64,000 nucleotides of DNA. It comes from Phorcus lineatus (Eukaryota; Mollusca; Gastropoda; Trochida; Trochidae). The stretch covers positions 38,116,520 through 38,180,519 of the forward strand of contig OV121089.1 of NCBI GenBank assembly GCA_921293015.1, written 5' to 3'. Position 1 is the first letter of the stretch. Every line of letters begins with the position of its first letter. Below, piece by piece: positions 1 to 10,559 of the stretch. The notes under the pieces were generated by a model. The model ran no database searches. It was given only the letters and a program-made list of their open reading frames with translations, and had not been told where the DNA came from. A program made the position numbers and the translations under genes.

Positions 1-253
1 TTATTGTATCTGTATTAAGTTTTTTACTCAGAAAACAATGTACTTTATTTTGAATAAACATATTGTTTTTGTTCATAGGCAAGAAACATATTGATTTTAA
101 GTGCAAATAAAGACTGAAATTGAAATAATCTCAAATAGCCTTTGTAAACTATTGAATTTAAAGGCTTATTATGTTTATGAACATTGAGTATGCTCAAATG
201 TTTTGACTGTATTGGCAATTAATGAAATTGCAAAACAATTACTGTACTTTCAG
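1..253. other. AT-rich sequence, probably intron
   Basis: No open frame of note is seen. The stretch ends in a pyrimidine-rich acceptor (ctttcag, last base 253) in front of a coding-looking exon, so it is best read as the end of an intron of a gene that enters from the left. Confidence 0.4.
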
Positions 254-575
254 GCATAGTTACTTCTGAGATGACATCTCATTTATATAAGGATCATGTC
301 TTGACAATGGCATTTGAAAATTTGTCAAAGTTGATACTGCATTCAATCATGTTTATTGACAGTCTTGAGGGAAATTTACCCCCAATTGAAAAGTCCAAAA
401 ATAAGTGTTGTAGTTTTGGAAAGTAAGAATTGAAGTGTCTTCTGTCATATTTGTAACTACTTTCTAATCATGTGTCAAGCAAAGTTATTTTGTTTTGATC
501 ATTTAAAATTTTTAAAATTTATTTTCCAGATGTTCATCATGTGTAGCAGTTTTAATTTCCATTTATCCCTCCTGA
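254..575 (+). CDS. 3' end of an unidentified spliced gene (two exons)
   Basis: An open exon at 254-422 follows a good acceptor and ends at an AA|GTAAGA donor. It enters in phase 1 and leaves in phase 2. It reads through 55 codons, including HLYKDHVLTMAFENLSK and FIDSLEGNLPPIEK, which look like ordinary helical protein. Joined in phase to an acceptor at 528-529 (ttttccag), it continues as KCSSCVAVLISIYPS and stops at TGA 573-575, giving a last coding exon of about 46 nt plus 3' UTR. An AATAAA lies at 847-852. I do not recognise the family. An alternative last exon could start at about 1412 (tttcag), where the same phase gives a short tail and a stop. The first exon is more secure than the second; the start of the gene lies outside the window. 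Confidence 0.4.
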
Positions 576-846
576 AAAGTGGCAGTCATAGTATCATCAA
601 GGTAAATAATTAATCAAATTTAATTTAATTCAGTTAATCATATTTTATTAACCTACATTCTCTTGTGTGGTTTATATTTGTATTATTTCAAACTGAAATT
701 GAAGGTGATTTTGGTAATCTAAACATATAAGTTACATATATATTCTTGACAAATATCATTGGCTATTCATTTCATGTTTCTTTTTATCTTGTCAGTACCG
801 AACATGACTCATGAAGGCTCAAGACTATAAAACTCATGAAAATAGA

Positions 847-852
847 AATAAA
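847..852 (+). promoter_or_regulatory. Candidate polyadenylation signal
   Basis: An AATAAA hexamer lies 270 bases after the proposed stop codon at 573-575. In sequence this AT-rich the hexamer is common by chance, so support comes only from position. Confidence 0.25.
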
Positions 853-1733
853 ATTTAATTTAGCGGGTGTTTTTTATTTATCATTTTTATATATTTAAAA
901 CCGATGTTCAAATAACTAAGCTTTTCACAACTAGGCCTTTTTAAAGGTAAAAATAATTTTTTTAGCAATAGTGTGATTTCTTTTAATTTCTTGTTTGTGT
1001 ACCATATCACCCATGACAGTTCTGTATTTCTCCACAAAATTGTAATGATTGATACTGACTAAATATATTTGAACATTGACCTTTGATAAAGTCACCTTTT
1101 AATGAAATCTCAAGTCTCTATTCTGAATATATTGAATAATTATAGGCTTGTAATCAAAGATACAAATCAAGGGTGCCAGTTTTCTTATTAGGTAGAATCA
1201 GTCTTCAAAAAAAAATTGTTTTTTTTCAGTGTTGAATTTATATCAAAACTTGTTTTTTAATAGTTTAAGATGAGGTATTAACTTTAATTTGTAAGTTGAG
1301 ACAAAGGTAGATTTTATATTAAAATTACATGAGTTTGTTCATATTCTGCCCTGATTCTGAAATCAGCATGCTTATGGTAGTCAGTATCTAACCTTTCTTG
1401 TTTTGTTTCAGAAAGTTTGAAGAAAGCTGTTTGTAGCAGATCACCACTGTTCTGTAACAAGTTTTCATCAAGAAATGTATGGAAGAAGGAGATAGATTGT
1501 TATTTTCTTTCATCCTATAGCAGACCCATCATGTGCTTTTGGGATTATCATGGAGACCAAAATGAACTTCTTTATGTGTTATTTAATCAAGTGACATTTA
1601 CATAGTAATGTGATGAGTAACTTTACCTAGAGTTTATTTGAAAATCTGTGGGAGACCAAGGTTCGAAGCTTATCAACTCTGTTATGGTCATGTCATTGTC
1701 ATCTTAACCTGCTTATGTCATTATATGTATATT
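853..1733. other. Non-coding stretch with one weak open frame
   Basis: AT-rich. A frame open from about 1412 to the TAG at 1603-1605 follows a tttcag acceptor and could be an alternative last exon of the gene on the left. Nothing else is seen. Confidence 0.25.
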
Positions 1734-2500
1734 ATTATACCCCCACCTTACAGCGTAAGCGGGGGTATATAGCGTTCATTCTGTCCGTCCGTCTGTCTGT
1801 CTGTCCGTCTGTCCGTCCGTCACAAATCTTTGTCCGGAGCATATCTCCTAAACTATACATGCTAGCTTCACCAAACTTCATACACTTATCAACCATGATC
1901 CTTAGATGTGCCTTTTGATGGTTAGACTAACAAATGATTTTTATTTTTTGCGGTTTCCATGGAAACATGACTAAAACAGTGACTCTATGACCAAGTCCTT
2001 TGTCCGGAGCATATCTCCTAAACTATACATGCTAGCTTCACCAAACTTCATACACTTATCAACCATGATCCATTGATGTGCCTTTTGAGGGTTAGACCAA
2101 CAAATGATTTTTATTTTTTTTGCGCTTTCCATGGAAACATGACTAAAACAGTGAATTTATGACTAAGTCCTTTGTCCGGAGTATATCTTCTAAACCGTAC
2201 ATGCTATCATCACCAAACTTCATACACTTATCCATATTGGTGCGTCTCTTGAGGGTAAGACCAAAAAATTATTTTTATTTTTTGCGTTTTACATGGAAAC
2301 GTTACTAAAACAATGACTATCTGACAAAGTGCTTTTTCCTGAGCATATCTTCTAAACTATACATGCTAGCTTCAACAAACTTAATACACTTATCAACCAT
2401 GATCCCTAAGTGAGCTTTTTGAGGGTAAGACCAACAAAGAAAGCCAGACTATAGTTTGAAGCGGGGGTATGTGAGCTGTGCTCACTTCTTTACTTGTTTT
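1734..2500 (+). repeat. Interspersed repeat with GGGGGTAT ends and four internal units
   Basis: The left end reads tatacccccacc..gcgggggtatata and the right end gaagcgggggtatgtg. Just inside the left end is a minisatellite of TCCG/TCTG (about 1777-1822). Then come four diverged direct units of roughly 150-180 bases, beginning near 1828, 1998, 2170 and 2328. Each opens with tttgtccggagcatatctcc or a variant and carries tacatgctagcttcacc and catggaaacatgactaaaac. The repeat type is widespread in mollusc genomes (from general knowledge). The short open frame at 1715-1918 is a by-product of the minisatellite. Confidence 0.75.
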
Positions 2501-2559
2501 TTAAATCAGTAAAATAATGTTTTCAGCAGTAAATAAATAAATTCACTGTCAGGCCTATG

Positions 2560-2830
2560 AAGCCAGATGGGTTAATGGCATAGCCCATTATCCATTATCA
2601 GTGATCAAGCTGAGTCTGTGGTGTGAATACTGCCACAGACTCAGCAACTTTGTCTGAAGGTCTGGGTGCAATGCTACACTGGTTCTCAGCGCAGTTTCAC
2701 TCATGGTTCACTTGTTCCAGCAGTTGATCGCAAGTTTCACTGCAATGCATAGCCACAATGATACTAGAAGTTGTTCTATATATAAGTGAAATTTTCTTGC
2801 AACCGCGGCTTCAAAAAACCCCATATCACC
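2560..2830 (+). repeat. Diverged SINE-A copy (tRNA-derived family)
   Basis: It contains the body of the family seen better at 38659 and 41413, in the opposite orientation: cagcgcagtttcac, gatcgcaagtttcactgc and aatgcatagccacaatg. The tRNA-like head is not recognisable and the 3' tail is worn away, so this is an old copy. Confidence 0.6.
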
Positions 2831-4616
2831 TCACGTTGTCTATTCACTGCACCCCAAAGTTAGAGATGTGACATTTTTGGTGAATAAGTTTCATGTCAAT
2901 TGACAATATTTTCAAAGCTGAATATATGTATCGATGAAGTGGGAAAATTTACTGATTTGAATTTTGAAATAAAATAGATTTAATCAATTAACCATCCATG
3001 TTATTTTTTATGTGATATTATATACATATATGTTTATTGTTAACCCATATTTGTAATGCCATATAGGCAGAAATCTGTTAAGTCATAAACAATTCCAAGA
3101 ACAAGAGAGCATTTTTTGGATCAAGAGAAACATGAAAAGAATGTTGTAAAGAATTTTCAACCTGCTTCAGTCACTGTAATAAGCACTGGTAATTCTTTGT
3201 TGCAGATGTATTCAATTCCAAGCAACAATGATGTCATAGTGTTTCTCCCTGTGATTATTTAGTTTGGTTTTTGTAGATAATATTTAAAATTTGATTTACA
3301 ATTGATTTGAATTGGGTCTTCATATAGTATTCACATGGAAAAGAATAGGTAACACATGTATCAACTAAAAAAACTCTCCTCTAATAATGTTCAAAATTTA
3401 TTTAAATATTTGAAGACAAAACGTGAACAAGTAGAGAGAGGTTAAAAAAAATAACATAAACATAAAATAAATAAATAAATCTATAAATTTCATTTACATA
3501 AGTTAGATGCACTTGAATGAATAGCCGCACCTTTTTTTATTTTGATTATATCTCACTATCATGATTCATGAACAGTAATTTGTCGGTACTATTTAACATA
3601 ATCATTTTATTATTTATTTCATTTTATTTGGATAACAACTATTGTATGTTTTCGTATAGGTCTAGTTGAAAAAAGAATATCGATTCGCTCTAGTCTGCGT
3701 TGGGTATAAATTTTCACAGGACTCAATTTCGCACGGCACTAGAATTCAAGGGAAGCAACTCTTTTATTTCAATACTAACTACGAATTCAAGGACAATTTA
3801 AGTGTAGATAGGAAAAAAATAAGTTTTATTTACTTGTTTGTTGTATCTTTCTTTTATCTCAAATATGATTTACGACAACATAAAATGTGAGTTTTGTGCA
3901 AAAGTCCTTTAGAAGTCACAGGCAACAAACTGACATCTCACCGGTCACTCGGACGAAAGTTTTTCTCCCAAACAAAACAAAATCTTCCTGTTGCATGTGT
4001 GTGAAAATCCCTAATATTACCAATAAATTTCACACGCAAGGACTTACGAGTGGAAAGGAGCACCCCTAGATTTTCGACTGATATCGCTACTAGTTTACAC
4101 CTGCACTTTTTTGTGAAACGCATCCAAATCGTAGATCTACGTTACGTGTGAAAAACACTCGTAAACTAGGTTACGATTTTTTGTGAAACGGGGTCCAGAT
4201 TTGTTAGTATGCATTAATTCTCTATCCCATCTCTACAACAACATCTCTCTACATGCATATGCTTTACTTACCTTTGTTTCGGCGTGTTGTTTTATTTGAT
4301 TGAGAAAAAAAACGCGAGGTCGTGTGATCTGTCAGAAGTTACAGACTTGGTCCCGTATTCGCTTTTTCTAAGGTCAAGGTCGGTTTGCGCTTTCCTTATA
4401 TGGACACGGTGTCAAATATCTAAAAATAGCGCGGGGAAGTCCTTTCCGTTAACGGAAGAATTTCCCGATAATTCCTTAATTTTATTGCAGGCGAGAAAAA
4501 TGTTTCTTGGTTTTAATTATGATTTGCATTTACTTTAAATTGAAATCGTGTCAAAATTGGGACAGTATGGTTTTAATCTATTTAAAATAATGCTCTTAAA
4601 GAATATTCAAAGATAT

Positions 4617-4617
<1 letters not shown>
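2831..4617. other. Non-coding; a patch of higher GC at about 3.66-4.5 kb
   Basis: The 2.83-3.65 kb part is AT-rich with nothing recognisable. From 3.66 to 4.5 kb the sequence is richer in CpG and holds short open frames without any domain. Within it, ttttttgtgaaacg occurs at about 4108 and 4179, the second followed by gggtccag. The complement, GGACCCCGTTTCACAAAA, resembles terminal parts of a repeat common in marine animals, so a worn MITE is likely. A promoter or first exon cannot be excluded. Confidence 0.3.

Positions 4618-4618
<1 letters not shown>

Positions 4619-4654
<36 letters not shown>
4619..4654. repeat. (TAA)12 microsatellite
   Basis: Perfect trinucleotide run. Confidence 0.95.
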
Positions 4655-4655
<1 letters not shown>

Positions 4656-4659
4656 TATT

Positions 4660-6045
4660 CATAAACAAGTTAAAGTCCAGGTCTTAAGACTAATATTTTC
4701 AAAATACACTATTGGACACCATCGACGAAATGTACATAACCTTTCAAACGTCTAGCTATTGTTGATAACAAAACCTTTGTTTAACTAGAATACTCTAATA
4801 TAATGTTCATAGTGGCAGAAAAAAATAGTCCTGGGAATATATTTTAGCCAACGCAGTAAACATATTGAGGATTCATTCACCGAAATTACACACTAATAAT
4901 GTAACATCAATAGACAGAGATAGTTATAACTTAATAATTCGTGGTTCACTTGGAAAAAGATCTTTATGGCTTTCTGACATTTACTAAACATAAATCTCAA
5001 TATCAGATGTAATAATTGGGGTTTTTTTCATGTAAGAATGATAGCAATGTCATTTTTAAAGTCAAGTCCGTTTTGGTTTCTTGTGATATATCAGGTACAT
5101 GTATACAGGTAATACAATACAAGAATCAGCTGACAAATAGAAGATATCGCGGTACAGAAAAGCAAACGATGTGATAACCTGTTTTCCCAACTCGCCACAC
5201 GTTATCATCAAGTGTTGTTATGAATTATGAATATTAAATACACCTTTATATATATTATGAAATATTCACAATCCATAATAAAGCCTACGCCTTAAAGAAT
5301 TATTACAATATACGCTATTGAACACCATTATCTATAGAGTGCAACATCAGTGAAACGTATACATCCTTTCAAACGTCTAGCTATGCTCCGGAAGAAAATC
5401 TATCCTATGCGTAAATACTCTCACGGGTTGAAGTGCTTTCTAAGCATGATTGGTAATCGACGTTATGTAAACATACATTAAGCTACCCCTTTCATGCCTG
5501 ACGAGACTCTTATAAAGAGTTTATATTTAAACTGCCACTTATCATTTCAATATCTTAATGGATAGAGTTTTAACATGTGATCTATACAGTCTGCTTCCTG
5601 ATGTGTGACGTTGTTGAAGTTTCAAGTTTTAATTGTCGGGGGACAAAGACAATTGTAAATTGTACTCAGTAACAATTTCAATCGATCAGTAACTATTTCA
5701 TTCAATTGCGATGTTTCAAATTTACTTGTCTTTTGTTAAAGATGTTACTAATGTTCTTGGTTGCAAGCATTCTCCTATGTGTTTCTTTTTCGCTCCCAAT
5801 ATTTCCCATGTTTGAGCATTGTGTCACCGAGGATATCACACAAATGGCGAGTGAATAAAATGTTCATAGTGACAGTTCTTCCTGAAAATATGTATGAGCC
5901 CACGCAATGAAAAATATTGACGATCAATTCCATGGAATCACAGTGATAGTGTTACATTAATATACGGAAAAGTTTAATATTTCGTGGCCCACCTACAATA
6001 CGATCTTTTATGGCTTTCTGTTAGACACTTTAATGTACACATCTG
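4660..6045 (+). repeat. Diverged direct duplication (about 4.66-5.0 and 5.28-6.05 kb)
   Basis: The first copy holds cctttcaaacgtctagctat, ttcatagtggcag and tttatggctttctg in that order. The same words recur at 5370-5385, 5861-5875 and 6008-6022, with nearby matches such as cgtggttcac/cgtggcccac. The second copy is longer, apparently through inserted sequence at 5.4-5.85 kb. No coding potential is seen. Confidence 0.55.
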
Positions 6046-6389
6046 GTGGTAATCAGTATAAGGTAAGAGAATTTGGATAAACTGAAACTGAAGTACAAAA
6101 GAAAGTACACACCCAAGGAATTGGTTATTAAAGAAAGAAGGACAAACTTGCGAGCATTTGAAATGTTTAATAATAATAGTTTTTTCAAACATTACAAGGA
6201 CATGTTGGAGGGCTTATCACTTCTACTTCTCTATATCTGTTTGTGTCCACTCGGGGTATTTTTTCAAATTTACATGGACAGATCAGTCGACATTACGTTG
6301 TATGATTTTCATAATAAGTGAAGTTAGCATCGGGTGTGACCAACATTACAGTCAATACAGGAATAGACACGTCTTCTCATGGAAAAGGT

Positions 6390-7030
6390 AAAACGTCGGA
6401 TAACGTCATTCTGGATAAGTTGCCACTCTTCGTGTAGTGCCTCTGTAGCAGCTGTATGGTGACTGGTTGCTTTGGGCGATTTTTAAGTCGTCTTCCCCAA
6501 TGGTCCCAAAAATGCTCGATCGCTGATTAGTCAGGGGAACGTGATGGCCAAGGCAGGATGTTTTGTCGGTTGAGGAAGTCCATGTTGATCCTTGCGGTAT
6601 GTGGTGTTGGGTTGTGCTGTTGTAAAATCATCCATTGCTGCTGCATCTGAATGAATAGGACCACCTCTGGCTGTAACACTTGATCCCTGTATCTCTGAGC
6701 TGTAAGGGTCTGACGAATAGTCACCAGATCTTCTGGTCGCTGATGATCTCGCCCAAGTAAATGACACTGCAACCGCCATTGGGGTACAACTTATTGGACA
6801 CATGCTGCAGCTTGTCTCTCGCCTCTACGTCTGTAAAGTCTCACTGTGCCGTCTGCTTGGAACAGATTGAATCGACTTTCATAGCTGAAGATCACTCTTG
6901 CCAAATCACGACGTTGCGAGCAACTCACTCTTCTTGTCCAGGGTTTTAGGCGATGTTCGCGGGTAAAAGTCATTCAACAGTCGATATGCCCGAATATCGG
7001 CAGCTTGAGGACTTCTCATGACAATGTTAC
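6390..7030 (-). pseudogene. Decayed Tc1-like DDE transposase
   Basis: Read on the minus strand, the segment has the ordered landmarks of Tc1-like transposases. First comes LTREHRL-like TREHRLKPWTRR, then SYESRFNLFQADG followed by YRRRGER. Further on is QQHNPTPHTARINMDFLNRQ with LPWPSRSPD, and then, after a frame slip near 6528, IEHFWD-like and GRRLKNRP-like words. The family normally has SDESRF and QQDNARPHTA; here both catalytic Asp positions are changed (D to Y and D to H) and the frame is broken. The N-terminal DNA-binding half is poorly preserved or missing. No terminal inverted repeats were found with confidence. This is a dead insertion, not a host gene. Confidence 0.85.
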
Positions 7031-7410
7031 TGCTGAAGGTGCCCTAAAGCTGTCGATGCCACTGACGTCATGGTGACAACAGATTTAGTGTGCGCAAATA
7101 TCTGTCTTCTATGGAAAATTTTAATGTAAGTCAGGGAGTCGAATGACCAATTGTAACGTAATCTAGCTGTTCTAAACCCCTACTTGTGACATTCTGATTA
7201 CTCGATCTGCTGCAATCAAACGTGGCATTTTCCTCTGCTTTTTCAGTGACACGATTAGTAAATGATCGGATCCAGCGCTTTATATAATCTAAGCGTGTCC
7301 AATTCCTGTACAAAGAAAAATTCGGGATTTTTATATTGATATTTTATGGTTTTGTTTTGCTTTGTTTAGTTTGACGTTGTTAGTCTGATAAAGTGCTCAG
7401 CATTACATGA

Positions 7411-7711
7411 ATGGAGCAAGATAAAATGAAAAACGTCATTGAAATAAACAACAAACAGATCGAGAAACAAATTACCTGCAACTGCCGAAGCCTCAAAACA
7501 TATCCTCTAAAAGGAAATTTTCTTGAAAAATCAGTTCTTTACCAAGTTAAAGACAAATTTAAAACCAGGTATAACAACCATTTAACATCATTCAACTACC
7601 CCAGTAAAAAGAATGCTACAGTACGTTGAAAATACATCTGGCAACTTAAGGACGACAGCTCCGACTTCACAAACGAATTGTCAGGTATGTGCAAGGCAAA
7701 ACCATTTTAAA
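7411..7711 (+). pseudogene. GIY-YIG-type endonuclease fragment of a Penelope-like retroelement
   Basis: The frame reads CNCRSLKTYPLKGNFLEKS, then a YQVKDKF..FKTRYNNHLTSF stretch. An in-frame TGA at 7627-7629 follows, then KYIWQLKDDSSDFT. This word order (CPLKGNC-like, FKTRxNNH, KxATxLSKYIWQLKD) is typical of the C-terminal GIY-YIG region of Penelope-like and related animal retroelements. The middle, where the GIY and YIG words should be, is shortened, and the reverse transcriptase part is absent. The fragment is therefore a broken relic. The family call is from memory of the motif pattern. Confidence 0.6.
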
Positions 7712-8033
7712 CACAAAAGATGCAATGTTTGCAAATAAAACGTAAAATTCATACTTATATGCAAACCCATTGCAACCCTGAATATCCGCAATGCTCAAAA
7801 GCAAATATCGGTCTTCAATGGAAGTTCTATGGATGTTACCCTCGGTCTTCCGCCCCAAAACACAGCATCCCTATAAACAAAGAAACACATGGCCAAAGCG
7901 CAAGTAAAGGGCATCAATCAGCCAGCAAGCCGAAATATACATGAAACAGAAGTGGCCAAATCCTTACACAATCTACCATCTGACAGTTTCTATTCGCATG
8001 AAACAGAGCTGTAGTGATAGAAAAAATTATCTA

Positions 8034-8542
8034 CAGTCAGACCCCGATAATCCGGACACCGATAATCCGGATCTCGCAGTATCCGAACGGTAGCAAAGTG
8101 TAACCAAACTAATCTCTATATAAACTCATTAAATGTTGCTTCATTAATCCGTTGATTCAGTCTCCGTATCCGAACGCTAATTAGCTGTAACGGATTAGTT
8201 AATTACAGCTATTTCTGCTTCATTAATCCGACCGTTTATCATAGCGTTCGGTAATCCACTAGTTAAGCGAGCACCACACTGATTGAATCGGTAAACATCA
8301 GTGACAGTGGACAGTGGCAAATTCTTCAAACCTGAGTGAGTGTCCAGAAATGCTTTTGTGCAATGATTGTTTATTAATATACGTATCCCAGTTGTTATGT
8401 GTATATGAAATAAAACTCATTAGATATTCGTAATACGTTGTCGTCTGTCTGTAGATTTGGTTCGTTTCAGTAGTCCGAACGTTTCACTATCCGAACGTTT
8501 TTGATGAAAAACGGAAGTGTTCGGATTATCGAGGTCTGACTG
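8034..8542. mobile_element. Pogo/Tigger-like MITE, complete
   Basis: A 509-bp element without coding capacity. Its ends are CAGTCAGACCCCGATAATCC and the complement of ggattatcgaggtctgactg. They match at about 24 of 26 positions over the terminal inverted repeat. It is flanked on both sides by TA (8032-8033, 8543-8544), the duplication expected of Tc1/mariner/pogo elements. Inside are several subterminal copies of the ATCCGAACG/TCCGGAT type in both orientations, possible transposase sites. Confidence 0.85.
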
Positions 8543-8544
8543 TA

Positions 8545-10440
8545 AATATATTTATGTTTACATATACTTCCAACTGTAACGTGTTTTGTTAAACAGAATA
8601 TATCAATATTTAAAAAAATGACTAGTTTATGATCTTCTTTAACTAAACAAAAAAGTTTATCCTTTAAAAGTTGATAAATACTTATGTATGTGTGTTGAAA
8701 TTCGCAATAGCATTGTACACAGAAGGAAATTGAGCGAAAAATAATGTTGTTTATAATAAGGTGTGAAATGTCAAATGTAAAAAAAAGAAGAAAGTTATCA
8801 ACATAGCTCTACATGACAGCATATATCATATAACTTATGTCTCAGTTGTTGTATAGAAATACTCTTTTTGTTTTTATACAGATGCATGACAAGCTACTAC
8901 CCACTCACAAATATAAATAGATAAGAAGTAATGGCATACAATAAATCTGTTCAATTTCTTCTACATTTTTCATAGTTTAAGTTTATAATATATGGTGGAA
9001 GATATTCGGTTATATTATTGTCGATGTCAACCTTGTCTCTTGAGGAGTTGTGATTTTTAAATAACAGAACAAAGAAGGACATTACAAAAATAATCTTTTC
9101 GGCATGATTACAATTTAATAAGGATTTATGTAGATCATTATCATATTCAACACTAGAAATTGCATGAAGAGTCATTATTCGTGTTATCCAATGTACAAAG
9201 ATTGAATCAAAAGGAAATTAATGTTCATTGTCACTTCTCAGTCTATAATCAAGATGTGCTTACAGAACGGTTTCATGCCGCTTTCACCACGAATGCTATT
9301 ATGAAAATCCTCTTCAAAAACCCAAATCCTGATGAAGAGTTTCATTAAATCAAAGCTATGTTCTTTTTGAAATCCATAGAAGGTGTCTCAGCACAAGAAA
9401 GCACCAGAAAGCAAACAAGCTTACAGCTGCATACCGAAAGTTTGATCACTTACCACTGTATCGTAGTGCAAATATCATGTAATTTGGTTTTCGTTTCAAC
9501 GTCAATAAAATAACTTCAGCAAAACTGTCAATGGATCACCCACTGTCCATGTGTGGAATAACCATTCTTGAACTCATTTTGGGATCGTCTGGTCTCTCGT
9601 GCAAAAATTCGAATTTTGGCATATCGATATAGACAGAAGGGGTCATATTTTCGAAATTTCGATTTTGTTAAATGTCAAATGAAATGTTCCATATCGACTC
9701 TTTAAGATTAAATTCGACCTAATTACATTGACTTTGTGCTAAGGAACAAATGTGACAAATGTTTTTAAAGAAGTTGATAGCTTAAAGAGGATTTTATGGC
9801 AAAAAATAATAATTTTTGACCCCTCGTCACTTAAATGGCCTGCCAAAACTATTACGGATAATTGTTGGGGTACGATGAACATTTGCCTGAAAGAAGAATT
9901 GATCTGCATATCTGTATGCCTCAAAAGCATCTCAAATTACATGATATTTGCACTATTATATGCAGGTATGTGAACAAACTTTTGGCATGCAGCTGTAGAT
10001 CCGATTGAATCTGCCTCTTCTTCTGCAAACACCACGGAACTTCCTTTCTTAAATTCGTCAATGAGCTTATATTTGTTGTAGACTTCGAACTCTCCCCTAT
10101 GACTCTTCTGAAGCTGAACGCATATAATGCCACTATACGTATTCCTTCATCAACTTTCGTATGATTCACGCACAAATTATATAATTCATATAAAATATAT
10201 ATCGGGGAAAAAATATAGGTCGAGAAAGGTAATTTTTTAAAACAAAATTTTGATGATAGATTGATAGTGGGTATTCTGACTATCAATGCCTGGATACTTG
10301 GCCTATAAAATCGTATCACGTATCTGCGATGACAGTGCATTGTCACGGCGGGAAAATGGTAAATCACGTTTTAAGCATGCAGCACGAAGTGCACGTGCTA
10401 AAGTGGTGTATAAATACAGTCATATCGTAGCCTAACTATG
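8545..10440. other. Non-coding with a small inverted pair
   Basis: AT-rich, no recognised gene. Around 9420-9490 (plus) and 9930-10005 (minus) a similar end of a reading frame occurs in opposite orientation: TAAYRKFDHLPLYRSANIM and TAACQKFVHIPAYNSANIM, each followed by a stop. The 148-residue minus-strand frame at 9921-10367 overlaps this in another frame and has no recognisable domain. Confidence 0.35.
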
Positions 10441-10559
10441 CTGACAGTTGATAAATACATAACGAAAATTTGCCAAGACTATTGCGAGAAGAACGAAAGA
10501 GGGCCATTCGTATCGCTGAAATAGGAGCAACACAGGTGTACATTTCTAACACAATGAAT

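Noticed and set aside
6527..6803. A second overlapping transposase-region frame
   Set aside because: Out-of-frame shadow of the Tc1-like relic.
9921..10367. 148-codon minus-strand frame
   Set aside because: No domain, signal or codon bias; it overlaps a duplicated frame end in a different frame and looks like chance.
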